Positions 28,501 to 43,500 of a stretch of DNA of 64,000 nucleotides are shown one piece after another. Both the position numbers and the translations under genes were made by a program. The stretch comes from Saxidomus purpurata (Eukaryota; Mollusca; Bivalvia; Venerida; Veneridae). Within the stretch, counting starts at the first letter, position 1. Every line of letters starts with the position of its first letter. Below the pieces are notes generated by a model. It searched no databases. It worked only from the letters and a program-made list of their open reading frames with translations, and had not been told where the DNA came from. The DNA is taken from the NCBI GenBank assembly GCA_022818135.1, contig JAFMSR010000003.1, forward strand, positions 34,400,494-34,464,493, read 5' to 3'.

Positions 28501-31500
28501 AACTTCCAGGGATGAACAACCTTAATGTGTAGATGGTAGTAAAGGAAGGAATTTTCGCGGCGACCAAATTTAACAGAATTATGGCCCTTTGTTGATTTTT
28601 TTCACTATATATCTTGTGAACGCAACTCCTCTTAAACCGGATGGCAGATTTTGCTTAAACTTCCAGGGATGAACAACCTTAATGTGTAGATGGTAGTAAA
28701 GAAAGGAATTTTTGCTGCGACCAAATTTAACAGAATTATGGCCCTTTGTTGATTTTTTTCACTATATACTATGTAGAAATTTTGTGAACGCAACTCCTCT
28801 TAAACCGGATGGCAGATTTTGCTTAAACTTCCAGGGATGAACAACCTTAATGTTAGATGGCAGTAAAGGAAGGAATTTTTGCTGCGGCCAAATTTAACAG
28901 AATTATGGCCCTTTGTTGATTTTTTCACTATATACCATATAGAAATTTTGTGAACGCAACTCCTCTTAAACTGGTTGGCAGATTTTGCTTAAACTTCCAG
29001 GGATGAACAACCTTAATGTGTAGATGGTAGTAAAGGAAGGAATTTTTGTTGCGACCAAATTTAACAGAATTATGGCCCTTTGTTAAGTTTTTCACTATAT
29101 ACCATATAGAAATATTGTGAACGCAACTCCTCTTAAACCGGATGGCAGATTTTGCTTAAACTTCCAGGAATGAACAGCTTTAATGTGTAGATGGTAGTAA
29201 AGGAAGAAATTTTTGTTGCGACCAAATTTAACAGAATTATGGCCCTTTGTTGATTTTTTCACTATATACCATATAAATTTGTTGCAACCAAATTTAACAG
29301 AATTATGGCCCTTTTGTTGATTTTTTCACTATATACCATATAAATAATTGAACATATAAATTTTACATTTGTAATTTAATTTAACATGTACATAAGGTTA
29401 CCTGTAGATCATTTTAGGTATATGTACAGAAATGAAACAGTGGAATGAAAAAGTTCCACATAAAAATCTTACATACAGATATGCTTGCTCTTGTTTATGA
29501 GCACATCTGCACAGTGGGGGCATCCGTGTCCTTTGGACACAATTCTAGTTTTTTCCACATCTGCTTTGCATTGCAATCACTTGTGTGTGAATTTCAGAAA
29601 TTTAAAGATTTAGAGGTAAATGTTTGTTTTATGTGCTAGGTATTTATATGTTCATGTTCCAATAGCTTTTATCCATGTCACATGATTCCAATGTCAGAAG
29701 TACTTTTTGATGCGGGTGGTAGATAAAAATCAGATAAAATTTTGTACAGTTTGTAACGTCAGTGACTAAGAATTGAACAAAAAAGCTGGTGGAGCAACAA
29801 TTAGTAGTGTTTGCCGGTTTTAAGTGCATTTGTAAACTGATTTGTTTTTTGCTAACAGGTTGAATATATGTACATTGTACATGATTCAGTTTACTTTGAA
29901 TATTAGAAGCTGTTTCCTTATTTTCTGTTAACAATTTTGGTTTATAGTATTAGTAGTTAACTACTTTTTGTATATGATGACAGGGGACTGGTTGAGGTAA
30001 ATGTAGAGGTTTTTGGTCACGTAACAAGATACAAACTCTTAGTCCCTTTGTTGCTTTATTGAAACATCTTTTGACAATGTGGAATAAACAGACAGTACAG
30101 TAAACTCCGCTTATAACAAACTCATCGGCACCTATCAAATTTGTTCCTTATATCCGGAGTTCCTTATATCGGTATATCGAACAAGTTCGTTATATTCGAT
30201 ATATGTATATCGAACTAAAATGTATATCGAACAAGTGTTTTTATAGTCAAATGTAATAAAATCTGAACCATGAACCATCCACTTGATTTTCCTCACTCTA
30301 TTTGAAGAGTTATAAAGATCTATAACTGTTATTGTTTTCTATTCCCATAAATCTATGTTAAATAATTGCAAGGATTAATAAAACATAAAAAAGACGGTTC
30401 ATGTTTTCATTTGCAATACTGAAACAAATACAATTGAAGAAAGCTGATTTTTGCTCACTTGTCTTAACTTAAAGTATTAACGATTATTTTTTTCGCAAGA
30501 TGGGATTTCATCTGGACGCTCAGAATTATTTACGTAAAATATTATCACTTGAATATCGTACTTAGCAATTTTGTTTGAACTCTCATTTAACTACTTTACT
30601 AAAACGTTAAACATTTGCAATGATTTATCTTTATGAATAATAGCAACAAGTGTGCTTTAAAAAATACAATACAGACGACAAAAGAAAAATGCAAAATTCA
30701 ACAGACTTCTTTTAACTCTCCGGAACATATTTGCAGTTTGATATATACGATTACTTTACTGTAAATTTTGCATTGTTGGGCCAGAAAATATTGTTCCTTA
30801 TAAGCGAAGTGTCCTTATAGCCGGACTACGATATAACCGTATATTTTTACATTAAACAAAGAAGGGAAAAATTCGGGCCCAAAAAAACTGTTTGTTGTAG
30901 CCAAAGTTACGTTATATTCGGAGTCGATATATATGAAGTTTACTGTAGTACCTTTTCATGTACCTGTTTTTACAGATCAGAGTAAATTAATATGCAGTAT
31001 CTGGCATTCATTGTGAAAGTGAATTAACAAAATGGAACGGTTTATGCTGGCAATTTATTAAAAAACTATTAAGACATGGGTACATCATAATTGTTTGGTT
31101 TGCATTTCTGGTTAAGATGATATTTGGTCAACATGTTGTTACAATGCAAGTATATTTTTCTTATTGCAGAAAGTGATCAAGTGTGAGTCACCATGCTATG
31201 AGCTAGAGAAAATCACCCTTGAAGTCACAAACCCTTTTTCAGAATCAGGAGAGTTTAGAATTGTTCTTGTAGAAGCCAGTGGGGCCCTGCTTGAACCTGG
31301 CAGAAATGCTGCAATACTTAAAAGAAGAGAAAAGAAAAAAAAGAGAGTAAGATCGAAGATTGATTCGGGTATCGCCAGACCAGAGACACCCCCGTCTCCA
31401 CCTCCTAAGATCTCAGATACACTGCAGATGCAAAAAGAAGGTAAACATTACAGAAAAATGGCAGAAATGAAATAAAAATTCACCCATACTTATCACTTAC

Positions 31501-34500
31501 TCTGCTTGCTGCATGTATGCCATTGACTGTTTATTTCCTGCTTTTCTTAATTCAAGTTATTGAATAAATTGTACTTTTTCAGATGAGTAGGGTTGTCACA
31601 TGTACAGAATTATGTACATGTTTACACAGACACTGATAAACCAAACAGACCTGTTTACACACTTTTAATCTCACCTTTAATGTTTTCAGCAAAGTTTTTA
31701 ACCATTGAATGCCAGCTTGAGAAAAAAAACTTTAAAAAAAACAATAACATAAAAAATCCTTTTAGATTTCAATAATTTACCAGCATTTGGGTTACAAATC
31801 TGCCTAGAATAAAATGAACATTTTGATACAGAATTAATATTTGTATAATAGAATATAATAATTATTATTTGATGCAACATCCCTACTGCTGAATGAAGAC
31901 ATACAGCTGTAACTAAAAATATGTATAGTGTGACAAAAGAGAAAGTGATTTTCTGAATTTTGTGGTAGTCTTTGTGCAAAACTGCTTTTTGTGTAAATTC
32001 TGGTACATTGACTTAAACAGATTTTCATGTTGAAGATCAAAATATTTCCCATAGGATGACTTATAATAGTAGCAAATGTTCTGTTTTCAGATGAAGACAA
32101 TTTGATGAGTGCATTTTACAGTCCGGTCCCTAGTGTTTACCTTGATGCTAATTCTTCCACCACAATAGAGATTCACTTCCTGCCATTTAATGTAGGAGAG
32201 CGTCAGTGCTCTGTTATCTTCCTTAATGAGGAAGTTGGCGAGTTTCTGTACTCTATCGAGGCAAAATCAACCATGCCTCTACCGGATGTTGTACCTTTTG
32301 TGAAAACAACACACAGTGTTAGGATAAGCAGTGCTGCAGCAGCAGGTAAAACGTTAACAAGTGATGTCTTGGACTTGTGAAGAGTGCTTTTTTAAGTAGA
32401 ATCTACTATTTTTCATCTGTTACTGGTTTTAAATGGATTTTCTTAGTACCAAATTGTTTAAATGCAGATTACTTAAGTTCCACGACATTCAGGTATATCT
32501 GCAAAACCTGTCTTTATAAAACATTAATGTGACTTTAAACTATTATCTGTAAATTGTAAATTCATAATTTGTGATGATTAAACTGAATCTGATGTTTGGT
32601 AGAGTCCATCCAGACAAATACCTGAGTTTGATGAATGGATTGAAATACGGATGTGAGCATTCAAAATGCAAATAAAACACAGAATAGGCCAACAATAGTT
32701 TAGATGTGTATATATAGATGTGTCAACTTACGTTGAAATTTCTGTATATAACTTACAAGTTGGTATTAAATGATGGATTAAAATGTTCACCTGTTCTAAT
32801 GTGTGGGCTGTTAAATAGCTTTAAAAGCCCTCTAGTCTTACTAAATTTTCATAAGCAAAGAATAATCACTTCAATATATTCCATCACTAACACCTTCTTA
32901 GATTATATGATATTATTGTGGTTTATATTTTGTGCATCAGGTACTGGGAAAGGTTTGTTTGGAGGTGATGACCGTGTGGTATACTGGAAATGTGAGAATG
33001 GTCAGGAGTTACAGGAGAATCTGACTGTACCGTTCAGTAACCAGGCCAGAGAAAGGGCACTCCTAATGGCTTCACAACAAGTGAGTGATTCATGCTTTAC
33101 CTGTAGAATGGCATGCTATATTATCTACTGTTTGTTATTCCTGTTTCGAGGACTGGCTGCAAAACCGTTTGAAGTGTTACTGTAGAAGCAGAGGACAGTT
33201 TTACAGTCACCCTTTATGTTTTCCTTATGGTACATGTAGCAATTTACAAATTGAAAAACTGGCATGGATGCTGAAGAAGTAGACATAAACGTTTTTAATA
33301 CCTCCAGTAAAGGAAAAAGTTTAATGTTATACTCAGATCAGAGCTGTACCATACAAAAACCTAGCTTTATGGTATAGTGACCAAAGGGTATCCAGATCAG
33401 TTTGTTACATCTTAAAACTTCTTCTGGATCTATTTTGTTTTCTCAGGGTGAATCCAGTGATATCACAGCATTGGTTAAAAACACAGGTCTTTTCCACAGT
33501 GATAAAATGAGTTATGGCCCTTTGTTACTTTCAGATCACCATTTAATGTATACATAAGCAATTTTTCTATCTGCAAATATTTCACAACTGTTTCCCTTTC
33601 AGTAAGGGGAGGGGGGAGGGGTATGAATTATCCTAAAGTTTGCTTGTTTATTCTTGGTTGCTATGACTTGCATGCAAGAGTTGCTTTTTAAAGCTTTTTT
33701 TACACGCAATGTATATTTCGAGTGCACAAAGTATGTCTGAAGACAAAATGATAGTTATTTATACAGTTGTGTTCAATGGAGCTTGTATCAATTTTTTAAT
33801 ACAGTATATATTACCACAATGTAATACCCAGTATACAGGGTTATTTCATAAGCTTTTGTTTACGTAAGATCTTTTTCATGTGATATGTTACAGAATGTTG
33901 TAATATGCCCTGAAGTTGTTAAGGAATAGTGTACAGTAAACTCCGTATATAACGACTCGGGATATAGCAAAAATACAGATATAAGGAACAATTTTTTTTC
34001 TGTCAGATTTATTTTCTTTCTTTATTCTATATGAACATGTTATACAGATATAACAAACTCTGGATATAAGGAAAACATTTTAATGGTCCCAAGGAGTTTG
34101 TTATAAACAGAGTTTACTGTACCAGGATAATGCTTTTGATATGTTACTTATATTATGTGATTGCTTTATACATTGTGTATTTTGTTTTGCACTTGTATTG
34201 TCATTCTATAGCACATGGTGTAGGTAGTGCACGAGTGAATGTTGTATTATTTGCAGCGCATGACAGACATGGAGTTTTCACGGCGGATTGCAACGGGAAC
34301 ATTGAATTGTAGCAATGTAGCTGCACAAACTATCACAAAATTATCTAGTGACCCACAAACAGCCATCAAGAAAGCTAAAGTAAGGCTAGCATTTTATATA
34401 AAAACAAAAACCAAAAAAAACTGTTATAGTTTGTTTTTGCTTTTTATAGAATTTTTATTTTAAATTGCTTAGATATTTGTGATGGTTGTATGAAGGCTTT

Positions 34501-37500
34501 AAAATGACAGTTTAGAAATGGAGTTTCTTGGAGTGTTTGGTTTCTGTCATGCCACTAGATAAATCACTTTAATTTTCTGCCTGATTCTTCTTTTGCAAGA
34601 CTTGCTTATATAACATATGTGATTACATCTGGGTTTTTTTTTATAAAGATCAGCATAGGTTTGTCTATGACTGTTTCTAAACAGATTGTTGCTCAAATCC
34701 TTGATGCATGAACTTCCTTTTAACACATACATTGTATATCTGTCATATTCATATTACAATATATGTCTTGCCTACCAGTATATTCCTTATGTATTGTGTT
34801 TATGTTCATCATAACACATTTCTTTAATCTATACATGTTTCATTGGGCTGTGGTTGAAAGGAAGAACATGGTTTCAAAGTGTATGTCTTGATTAGGTGGT
34901 GGTGACAAATTTATTCAACTCATGATAGCAAACATTTCAGTGTTTGCCTATGAGTATATTTTCTCTTTAAAAAAGAAATTAATGCATTATATGCAATTAC
35001 AGGAGCGTGGACCTCGAGGTCAGACCTACAAAGTCGAGGTTGACTCCAGTCATTACAAACTACCAGACAAGATATTTATACCACCATCAGGTGAAAGATC
35101 ACAGAGTGCTCCTGTTGGCAAGAATGTGTTTATAGGTAACTTCTTACTGGAATTTAGTTTCTTGTAAAAAGAACTACCAGATTTATTTGAAAGAAATACT
35201 CGTACTATAAACAATGGAGAGTCTTGAGAAAATGAAACAACTTAATAAAGCACAGAATTTTCTTGCAGTGGTAAAGTTTGATAATCAAGTTTACATAATA
35301 AGAAATCAATATGATTAGTTTGAACAGAATTGGATACATTTAAGATTTTAAACCTGTTAGCTACTGATAAAATATATAAGGCTAAAATGTTCTGTCAGCT
35401 GCAAGCATATCTGTGACAAAAGGAATATGGATAGTTGTAGAATAATTCTTATTTTGTTGTTAGTATTGAAATAATTATTTAAATAAAATGCAATTTAATA
35501 TTTAACTCAAAATTTAATTTATAGGTCACAGGAAAACATTAGAAGAAGGTCATGTACAAAAAGAATTTTTACTCATTTCAGCATTACCAACCAGGAATGG
35601 AAACATTGAGATTCCAGTCAAATTCTATGCCGAGGAACCCGGGCACTACCCTGGTGAGATAATATTACGAGGGACAGATGATGTAAGAGTGTTCAGGATA
35701 GAATGTACTGTAAACCCTGAGGGTAGTACGGCAGAAATAAATTTCTCATCGCCTGTACACCAGAATGTTACACAGGAAATACCTTTGGTAAGATTATAAT
35801 TATACATGCACTGCCTGAAACACAACATAGATGTAATTTTATTTTTTTATATAATGCACATAGCATTTGATAGGGCTGTCTCTACATTTTGTCTTTAAAT
35901 AATGTTAGCCAATTTGTAATGTAAGTTGTCACTGCTTTTAATATTTATGTAGGTTTCGTTAATATTTATATACAAAAATGAATTAAGATTTCTATTCATG
36001 TGCTCCAGTGTGTCATATCCATACATGAAAATACATGTTAAATAACACAAAGACACGTTAATTTCAGGTGAATATGACCAATCATGATTGGCCTCTACAA
36101 GCCCATATCACAGGTACAGGCTTCCATGGTCCAGCAGGCATCTTAGCCAAGGCGTTTCAAACATCTAAATATCCACTCGTCTTCAGACCACAGAATGAAA
36201 ACCCTGTAGCAGTATGTATCTTGATCTAAATGAACATAAAGTGACATATTCATTCATTCATTCATTCATTCATTCATTCATTCATTTTTATACACTTTCT
36301 CACCTACATGTATTCCATCTCTAGCTCTAGCATTTAATTTAAAAGCAAATAAAGAAAATGTAGATATATATCAGTGAATAATCTAGGTTTTGATTTATAT
36401 GAGTCCCTGGGACGCACATTTTTCAAAACAATGAGTCCCAGCTATGAAACAATGAGTCCCTTTCCGAAAAAGTCAGAAAATAGAATCGGACATCCCCGCC
36501 GAATCACCGCTGTGACATGTTTTTTTTTTTTTCCAAATATAATTGTTTCTAAAAGTATTGAGTTACTGAAAATATTAATTACCTTTTACATAGATTTTAA
36601 ATATTTATTTCCGTTAAAAAATCTGCTGTAATTAGTCGAGATTTATTCTGCAATTAGCATTTGTCACTCGCGAATGTCGCGGTAGGTGTGAAAAATATGA
36701 GCATTCATAAAGGATGACAAACTAACTACGTCAACTTTGAAATTTCGAGCTATGTGACACCTCTGATTGAGTAACGTTTGATAATTTGTGAATGCGAAAA
36801 GTATTTTCAATTGACTTAATTAACATTAATAAGTACCAACTATTCTTTACTTAAAATAAACGTTATGTTTATAACAAAATCGCGGCGCTAAAAGCCGATT
36901 TTTTCTAAGTAACAATTTTCTTCTACAATGTATTTATTTTAAAGAATTAACTTTGTTGGATAAAATAATTTTCTACAGCGACTTCTTTTACTCATAAAGC
37001 CGCAGGTGTTACGAGATCAAAGCACGTACGCCGACGCCGAGTTTCGTTTGATCCGAGCGAAGCACGTGGCATTAAAAAGACCGAATATGTTGACGGGTCT
37101 GATTATTTTGGATTATAAAAACTAGTTTGGAATAGACAATGTATAATATGAGTAAGTTTTATTTTGGTTATGCACTATATCAAGCTATACAAATGTACGT
37201 TGGTCGGCAAATATTTTCGAATTTGATAAATGTACAAAAGTAAAAAATAATTCTAATTTAAAGTCCTGTTAGCTGTCTGAAACACCACTCTAAGTACCGC
37301 GATTTAACACCCTCGAAGTGCCGCGATTTTTTAACGATTTCATGCGAAAATTCTTCTAAATACTCGCAGGAAACGCAAGTTCGTGGACGATATTCTTTTA
37401 AACAAACTGCCGCGAGCATATACCCAAGTCTTGATTTTCACGTGCTTGCGTCCTAAAGGACGCACATATTTCAAATCTTTGTGTCCTTTGCATTTTTTGT

Positions 37501-40500
37501 GCGTCTATGACGCAGGACGCACGGCTAGATTATTCACTGTATACATTTGTATTACAGTTTGAAGATTCTGTTGGATTTGGCATTATACTAGTACTAGTAA
37601 ATTACTTGCTATCCCTTGAAAAGAATACAAATGACCTCATGATATCTTACCTGTCATACCTCAGACCCAGTGGTACAGATGGTCTGGATGTAGAACTAAC
37701 AGTGTAGGTACAGACATAAGTGTTGATAATTACACATTTTCAGGGCAAACTAGTTTTGATCAATACAGAAGATGGAACAGAACATGTGTTCCACTTGCAT
37801 GGTTCAGCTGAGAAACCGTTGGCTCTGGAACACGTAGTGCTCAAGTCTCAAGTCAAGAAAATGTAAGTCATCCTCTCGTTACATATTAGAAACATCACAG
37901 TCTTTATTGTTACCTTGCTTTTAAGAACTGTTTTAGAGAAAAAACTCTAAATTATTGAATATACTGTTACTAGTTATGTCAGAATCATGCAATATATTAC
38001 ACATAAAGGACTATGTGAAACAAACTACTGCATAGTAAAACCAGCAAAGCTGTTTACATGCATATACAGTGAACTGTTGTCCCTGCTAATCTCAGTTATT
38101 TTCTGGTCCTGCCAATTTATTTTAACAGAAATTTAGACTGTTAAAGTTGAATTCTAATTCTACTTAAGTCTTGAATCATATAGACTGATCAAATCTGAAT
38201 GTTTTCCATTCATGGACTTTACCTCAACAAAAAACAACTGTATGCATGTTTTACAGAGATGCCTATATCAACACTGTGTTACTTTCAGGTTGACATATAA
38301 TTTGAAGATTCCCAATGTGACTAGAAAGAAGCTGTGCTACACGGTAAGACAGGATTCTTAATTAAAGTTTATTACATTTAACGATGGGCCATGAACCCCA
38401 AATTGATTTGCTTATATACTAAATGAAATGTTTGATAAGTGTTAATTGTAATTTGGAATGATAACTTGATAACAGACTCAAAACTGTATGCATGTATATA
38501 CAAATAATTTTGTTAAAAGTGCGATACCATTTTGTTAATTGCAAATATTTCATTAATTATCAAGTTACGTTGCAATTTTTATCACTTTCTTACAGGTCGA
38601 ATCTGACATTCCTATTGTGAGCGGTAACCAGTCAATCAGTGTGTTACCAGGGCAACAAGAAATGTACAGGATGGCAGTGGCACCTGTTAGGCGAGGTGTA
38701 TTTAAGGGAGTCATTGCCTTTGTAGCTGGCAAAAATCCAGTGGTGTGAGTATATCTCATTACAAACTTCGGTGTAATTTTTTTCAAAAAAGCTTTTTTGC
38801 ATCAAATTGTTTTTGAAATGCACAACATTGTGTTAGAAGGGCGGTCAGAAGCATGGTTAGATGATTCAATTATGTTGACTAGTTTTAGATTCTCATAAAA
38901 AAAAACATAATTTAAATTTTGTGAAATTTCCTTTCACAAGTTTCAAAATTCTGTAATGTCTTTTATAGAATCTATCTATCACCTTTGATTGCTCTGATAT
39001 ATAGGAGCGGAAAACCATGACAAAGAAAATTCTGCTTTTAATATGACATGTATTGTTAAATGAGTCAGTGAATGTTTACTTAATGGTTCTTTGACTTTCA
39101 CAGTGAGGTGGACAGTGACGGTGATGAGATGCCGGATGATGATGAGGAGACGAGACAGTTCTATGGTTACCGGGTGTGGTACTCCCTGGAGATACATGTT
39201 AAACCAGCTCCTCCAGAACGAATTCTAGAGGTCACTTGTGCATGTCAGGTAATTCATTGTTTTATATGCATTTTCTAAATATAAAAGTGATAATGATATT
39301 TAAGACATTATGGTATAACCATCATCATTTTGCAACATTCCTTGACTCTTTATGCCCCCCACAAAGTGGGGTGCATATAGCGTTGCACTTGTCCGTCCGT
39401 CCGTCGTCCGTCAGTCCGCAGTCCGTCGTCCGCAGTCCGTCCGTCCGTCCGTCCGTCCAAATTGTGAACGCAACTCCTCTAAACCGGATGGCAGATTTGA
39501 AACTCCAGGGATGAACAACCTTAAGTGAGAGGTAGTAAAGGAAGGAATTTTCGGGGACCAAATTTAACAAATTATGGCCCTTTGTTGATTTTTTCACTAT
39601 ATATCTTGTGAACGCAACCCTCTTAAACCGGATGGCAGATTTTGCTTAAACTTCCAGGGATGAACAACCTTAATGTGTAGATGGTAGTAAGAAAGGAATT
39701 TTTGCTGCGACCAAATTTAACAAATTAGGGGGGGGGGGGGGGTGGCCCTGTGATTTTTCACTATAACTTGTAGAAATTTGTGAACGCAACTCCTCTTAAA
39801 CCGGATGGCAGATTTTGCTTAAACTTCCAGGGATGAACAACCTTAAGTGTAGATGGCAGTAAAGGAAGGAATTTTGCTGCGGCCAAATTTAACAGAATTA
39901 TGGCCCTTTGTTGATTTTTTCACTATATACCATATAGAAATTTTGTGAACGCAACTCCTCTTAAACGGGTTGGCAGATTTTGCTTAAACTTCCAGGGATG
40001 AACAACCTTAATGTGTAGATGGTAGTAAAGGAAGGAATTTTGTTGCGACCAAATTTAACAGAATTATGGCCCTTTGTTAAGTTTTTCACTATAACCATAT
40101 AAAATATGTGAACGCAACTCCTCTTAAACCGGATGGCAGATTTTGCTTAAACTTCCAGGGATGAACAGCTTTAATGTGTAGATGGTAGTAAAAGGAAGAA
40201 ATTTTGTTGCGACCAAATTAACAGAATTATGGCCCTTGTTGATTTTTTCACTATATACCATATAAATTTGTTTGCGACCAAATTTAACAATTATGGCCCT
40301 TGTTGATTTTTTCACTATATACCATATAAAAATTGAACATATAAATTTTACATTTGTAATTTAATTTAACATGTACATAAGGTTACCTGTAGATCATTTT
40401 AGGTATATGTACAGAAATGAAACAGTGGAATGAAAAAGTTCCACATAAAAATCTTACATACAGATATGCTTGCTCTTGTTTATGAGCACATCTGCACAGT

Positions 40501-43500
40501 GGGGGCATCCGTGTCCTTTGGACACAATTCTAGTTTTAGTCTTACTTTGATAGGGTCACATTCTCACCTTGTCAATAGTCTGGACATTTCTGTAGAATAA
40601 GGTAGGTAAGCTGTCAGCCATAGCATAATACTTGTCATTCTGACCTTGTTATTTATATATCGCAACTATTTCTAAAGTACATTTGAATCATTAGAATAAC
40701 AGTTAGCAATGTTGATTTGTTGTCTAATCTATAGAAGAAGCAATTGCTTGAGGTCATTGTGCGAAATCCAACACAAAATGAAGTGACATTGGAAGCTACG
40801 ATAATGGGTCGTGACCTTTCTGGTCCTGAATCTATCACACTGCCTGCAGGCTCCAAGGATGTCTATACACTTCAGTATGCTCCTGCAGTCATTGGACAAA
40901 ACAAGGGCAGGTAAGAATGTATTTTGTATTCTTTCATTTTAAGCTTTAGTTCACAGTAAACTGTCTGGGTAGAGGGTACAGTAAACTACATCTTAAATGA
41001 AACCTGCTTACAATCAAACCTGTGATCAAAGACCACTGGTTGGTTGGAGCTTTTGCATGTTTGCTTGACAAGAGGTCTTCATCCAGATATACTTCTACAT
41101 AATAAACTGTTTTCACACTGCTTGTCATCATTCACAGTGTGGTCTGCATTTACCGTTGACAGTGTTTTGTAAATGGTACAAAAGGAGATTTCACAGTATT
41201 CACAAACATGGGTCTATTTTCAGTTTGATATTTTACCATGAGATGGTTGGAGAGTTCTGGTACCTGTTGAAATTGCAGGCTGATTCACCCTCTCAGACAA
41301 CACTACCACATATGCAGTGTGAACTTGGCAGGTATGGAAGATGAGCTTTGATATAAATGTATTTTATTATTATTCAGATGTCTGTACATGTACATTCAAA
41401 CTTGATGTTTGACCTATTAATGGAGCGGTTAAAGATACAATATCTAAGAAAAAGACATATCAAATTTGTCAAAAGTCAACACGTATCTTGAAATATATCA
41501 TAAAAACATGATGATTTACAAAGGTACATGTATATAGAAGACCTAGGTGGTGTTTTTGCGGTTTTGTGGCACTTCATTCTTGCCAAAGTCTTGATTATAT
41601 AACATGTTTCAGCCAGTTATTAGTTACATCATGAACAATTATACCCATCAGCGACTTAGTAGTGGGCCTTTAAATGTTGCTGACTTAAAATCAGTAAACC
41701 TTTAACTGAGTGAGGGTCATTGGTTTGAGCACTTCTACCAATTTGTTTTTTTTTTTGTGTGAGAAAGTGGCAGTTCCTTATGCAGGATGGGAATCTAGTA
41801 CTGGTCTGTACCATGAACAATGGATTGGTAAACTGCCCACCTGTTGATAGTTAAAATACTGTTGAAACAAGTGTTAATCCCTCCCAAAAAAATTAACCCT
41901 AACCCTACATATTATATTTACAGATGGACAAAGCAGAATATTTTACTGGATAACCCAACAGATGAGACCCTTGAACTGATCCCAACTATATCAAATACTA
42001 ATAACTTCTCCCTTGAACGTGACAACGAGAGACCGATCATTCTGGCTCCTAATTCACAGCTCGAGATTCCTGTGCACTTTATGCCTTCAACACTGGGAGA
42101 GGGAGACCACCTTGCAAAGATATGCTTTGTTAGTGAACAGGTATAACAAATTTATTACAATCCATTCAGTGAACATTAAAACCGGTGATGATGGCAGTGG
42201 ATCACCTTGATAAAACAGTCACTTGCTTTAGGCAGTCGCTTTGTTATGTCTTACACAATATGTTTTAGAGATAAACATGAATTACAAAACCACCTGCTTT
42301 GGCTGATCAATTTTGTTGTATTCCTAGACTGTCTGTCTGATTATAAGCCCCAGGATTGTGGGTAACAATTTTAATCATGTTGGTGGATCTGAAAAAGGAC
42401 ATTTGCAAACCTTTCCTTTTAAGCATAAGTACTTGTTAGAACTTGAGGTGGCATTACTCAAGAGTTATTGATATAGTGTGCAATCACTTAATCTTATTAC
42501 AGGGCAAAGCTATACGGGGCTTTGCCTAGCAGTGCAAAGTAGAATACCCTTGATCATTGGGCCACTGCAACAACCCCAACAGAGGGTTGCTCAAATAACT
42601 AACATTGATCAATTACAATAAATAAGATTAAACTAAAACCTTAATAACAGTATGTTATTGTACTCTTTTATAGTTAGGAGAATGGGTGTTTGTTGCCTCT
42701 GGTACAGGACTGATACCACAGACCCAGGACCCTGTGAGTGTGTTTACAGTGGCTGGCTCAAACACCACCCTCATCATACCCTTTAGGAACCCCATGGACA
42801 ATGCTGTATTTTGTGAAGTTTTGCTCAGAGGTTAGTAGAGCTTGTCATTTACATCGTCTAAATGCTAGTGAAACCTATGTATCCAACATAATCTGTGGTA
42901 ACAACATTTATCATTGAGGAGAAAGTAAAACTTTATTTGTGACAAAGCAGACACGTCTCATTTGATAGAGCTTCCTAAAACAGAGCGTCAATGAAATACA
43001 TATATCATAACTTGATAGGAAATTTAGGGGGCCACAATTATAACATCCTTTTCCTGTCACAATTTATATGGTTATGACCATATTTTGAAATTTGATTATA
43101 CATGTATTTTATATGTATTCTTACAATTTATTCAAAATTTCTGTTGCTTTAACTTGCAGACAAAAATTCCACCCTTGAAGAGACATTGGAGGGTACACCA
43201 GATGATAACTCTCCTTTCTGTCTGCTGCTCAAACGTAAAGGAGGGATACGTGTGGGACCAAAATCTACCTTGGATATCCCAGTATGCTTTGCTCCTACTG
43301 AAATGAAAATGTACGAGTCTGTGTGTACGGTAGTTGTGACCAGGGAAGACGGCGAGAAGTGGCAGTATGCTCCAAGAGATAGTCAAGGGTAGGTAACTGT
43401 GGAAGTCATTATAAGCTTACAGGCTGACAGTTCATCTTGGCAGGTCAGAAAATACAGTCAAACCTGTGTTAAAGACGCCTTCCTAATAAAGACTGTTCTA

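Noticed and set aside
32718..33185. 155-codon ORF as an independent gene
   Set aside because: Only 32941-33080 has coding character and proper splice sites; the rest is intron read-through.
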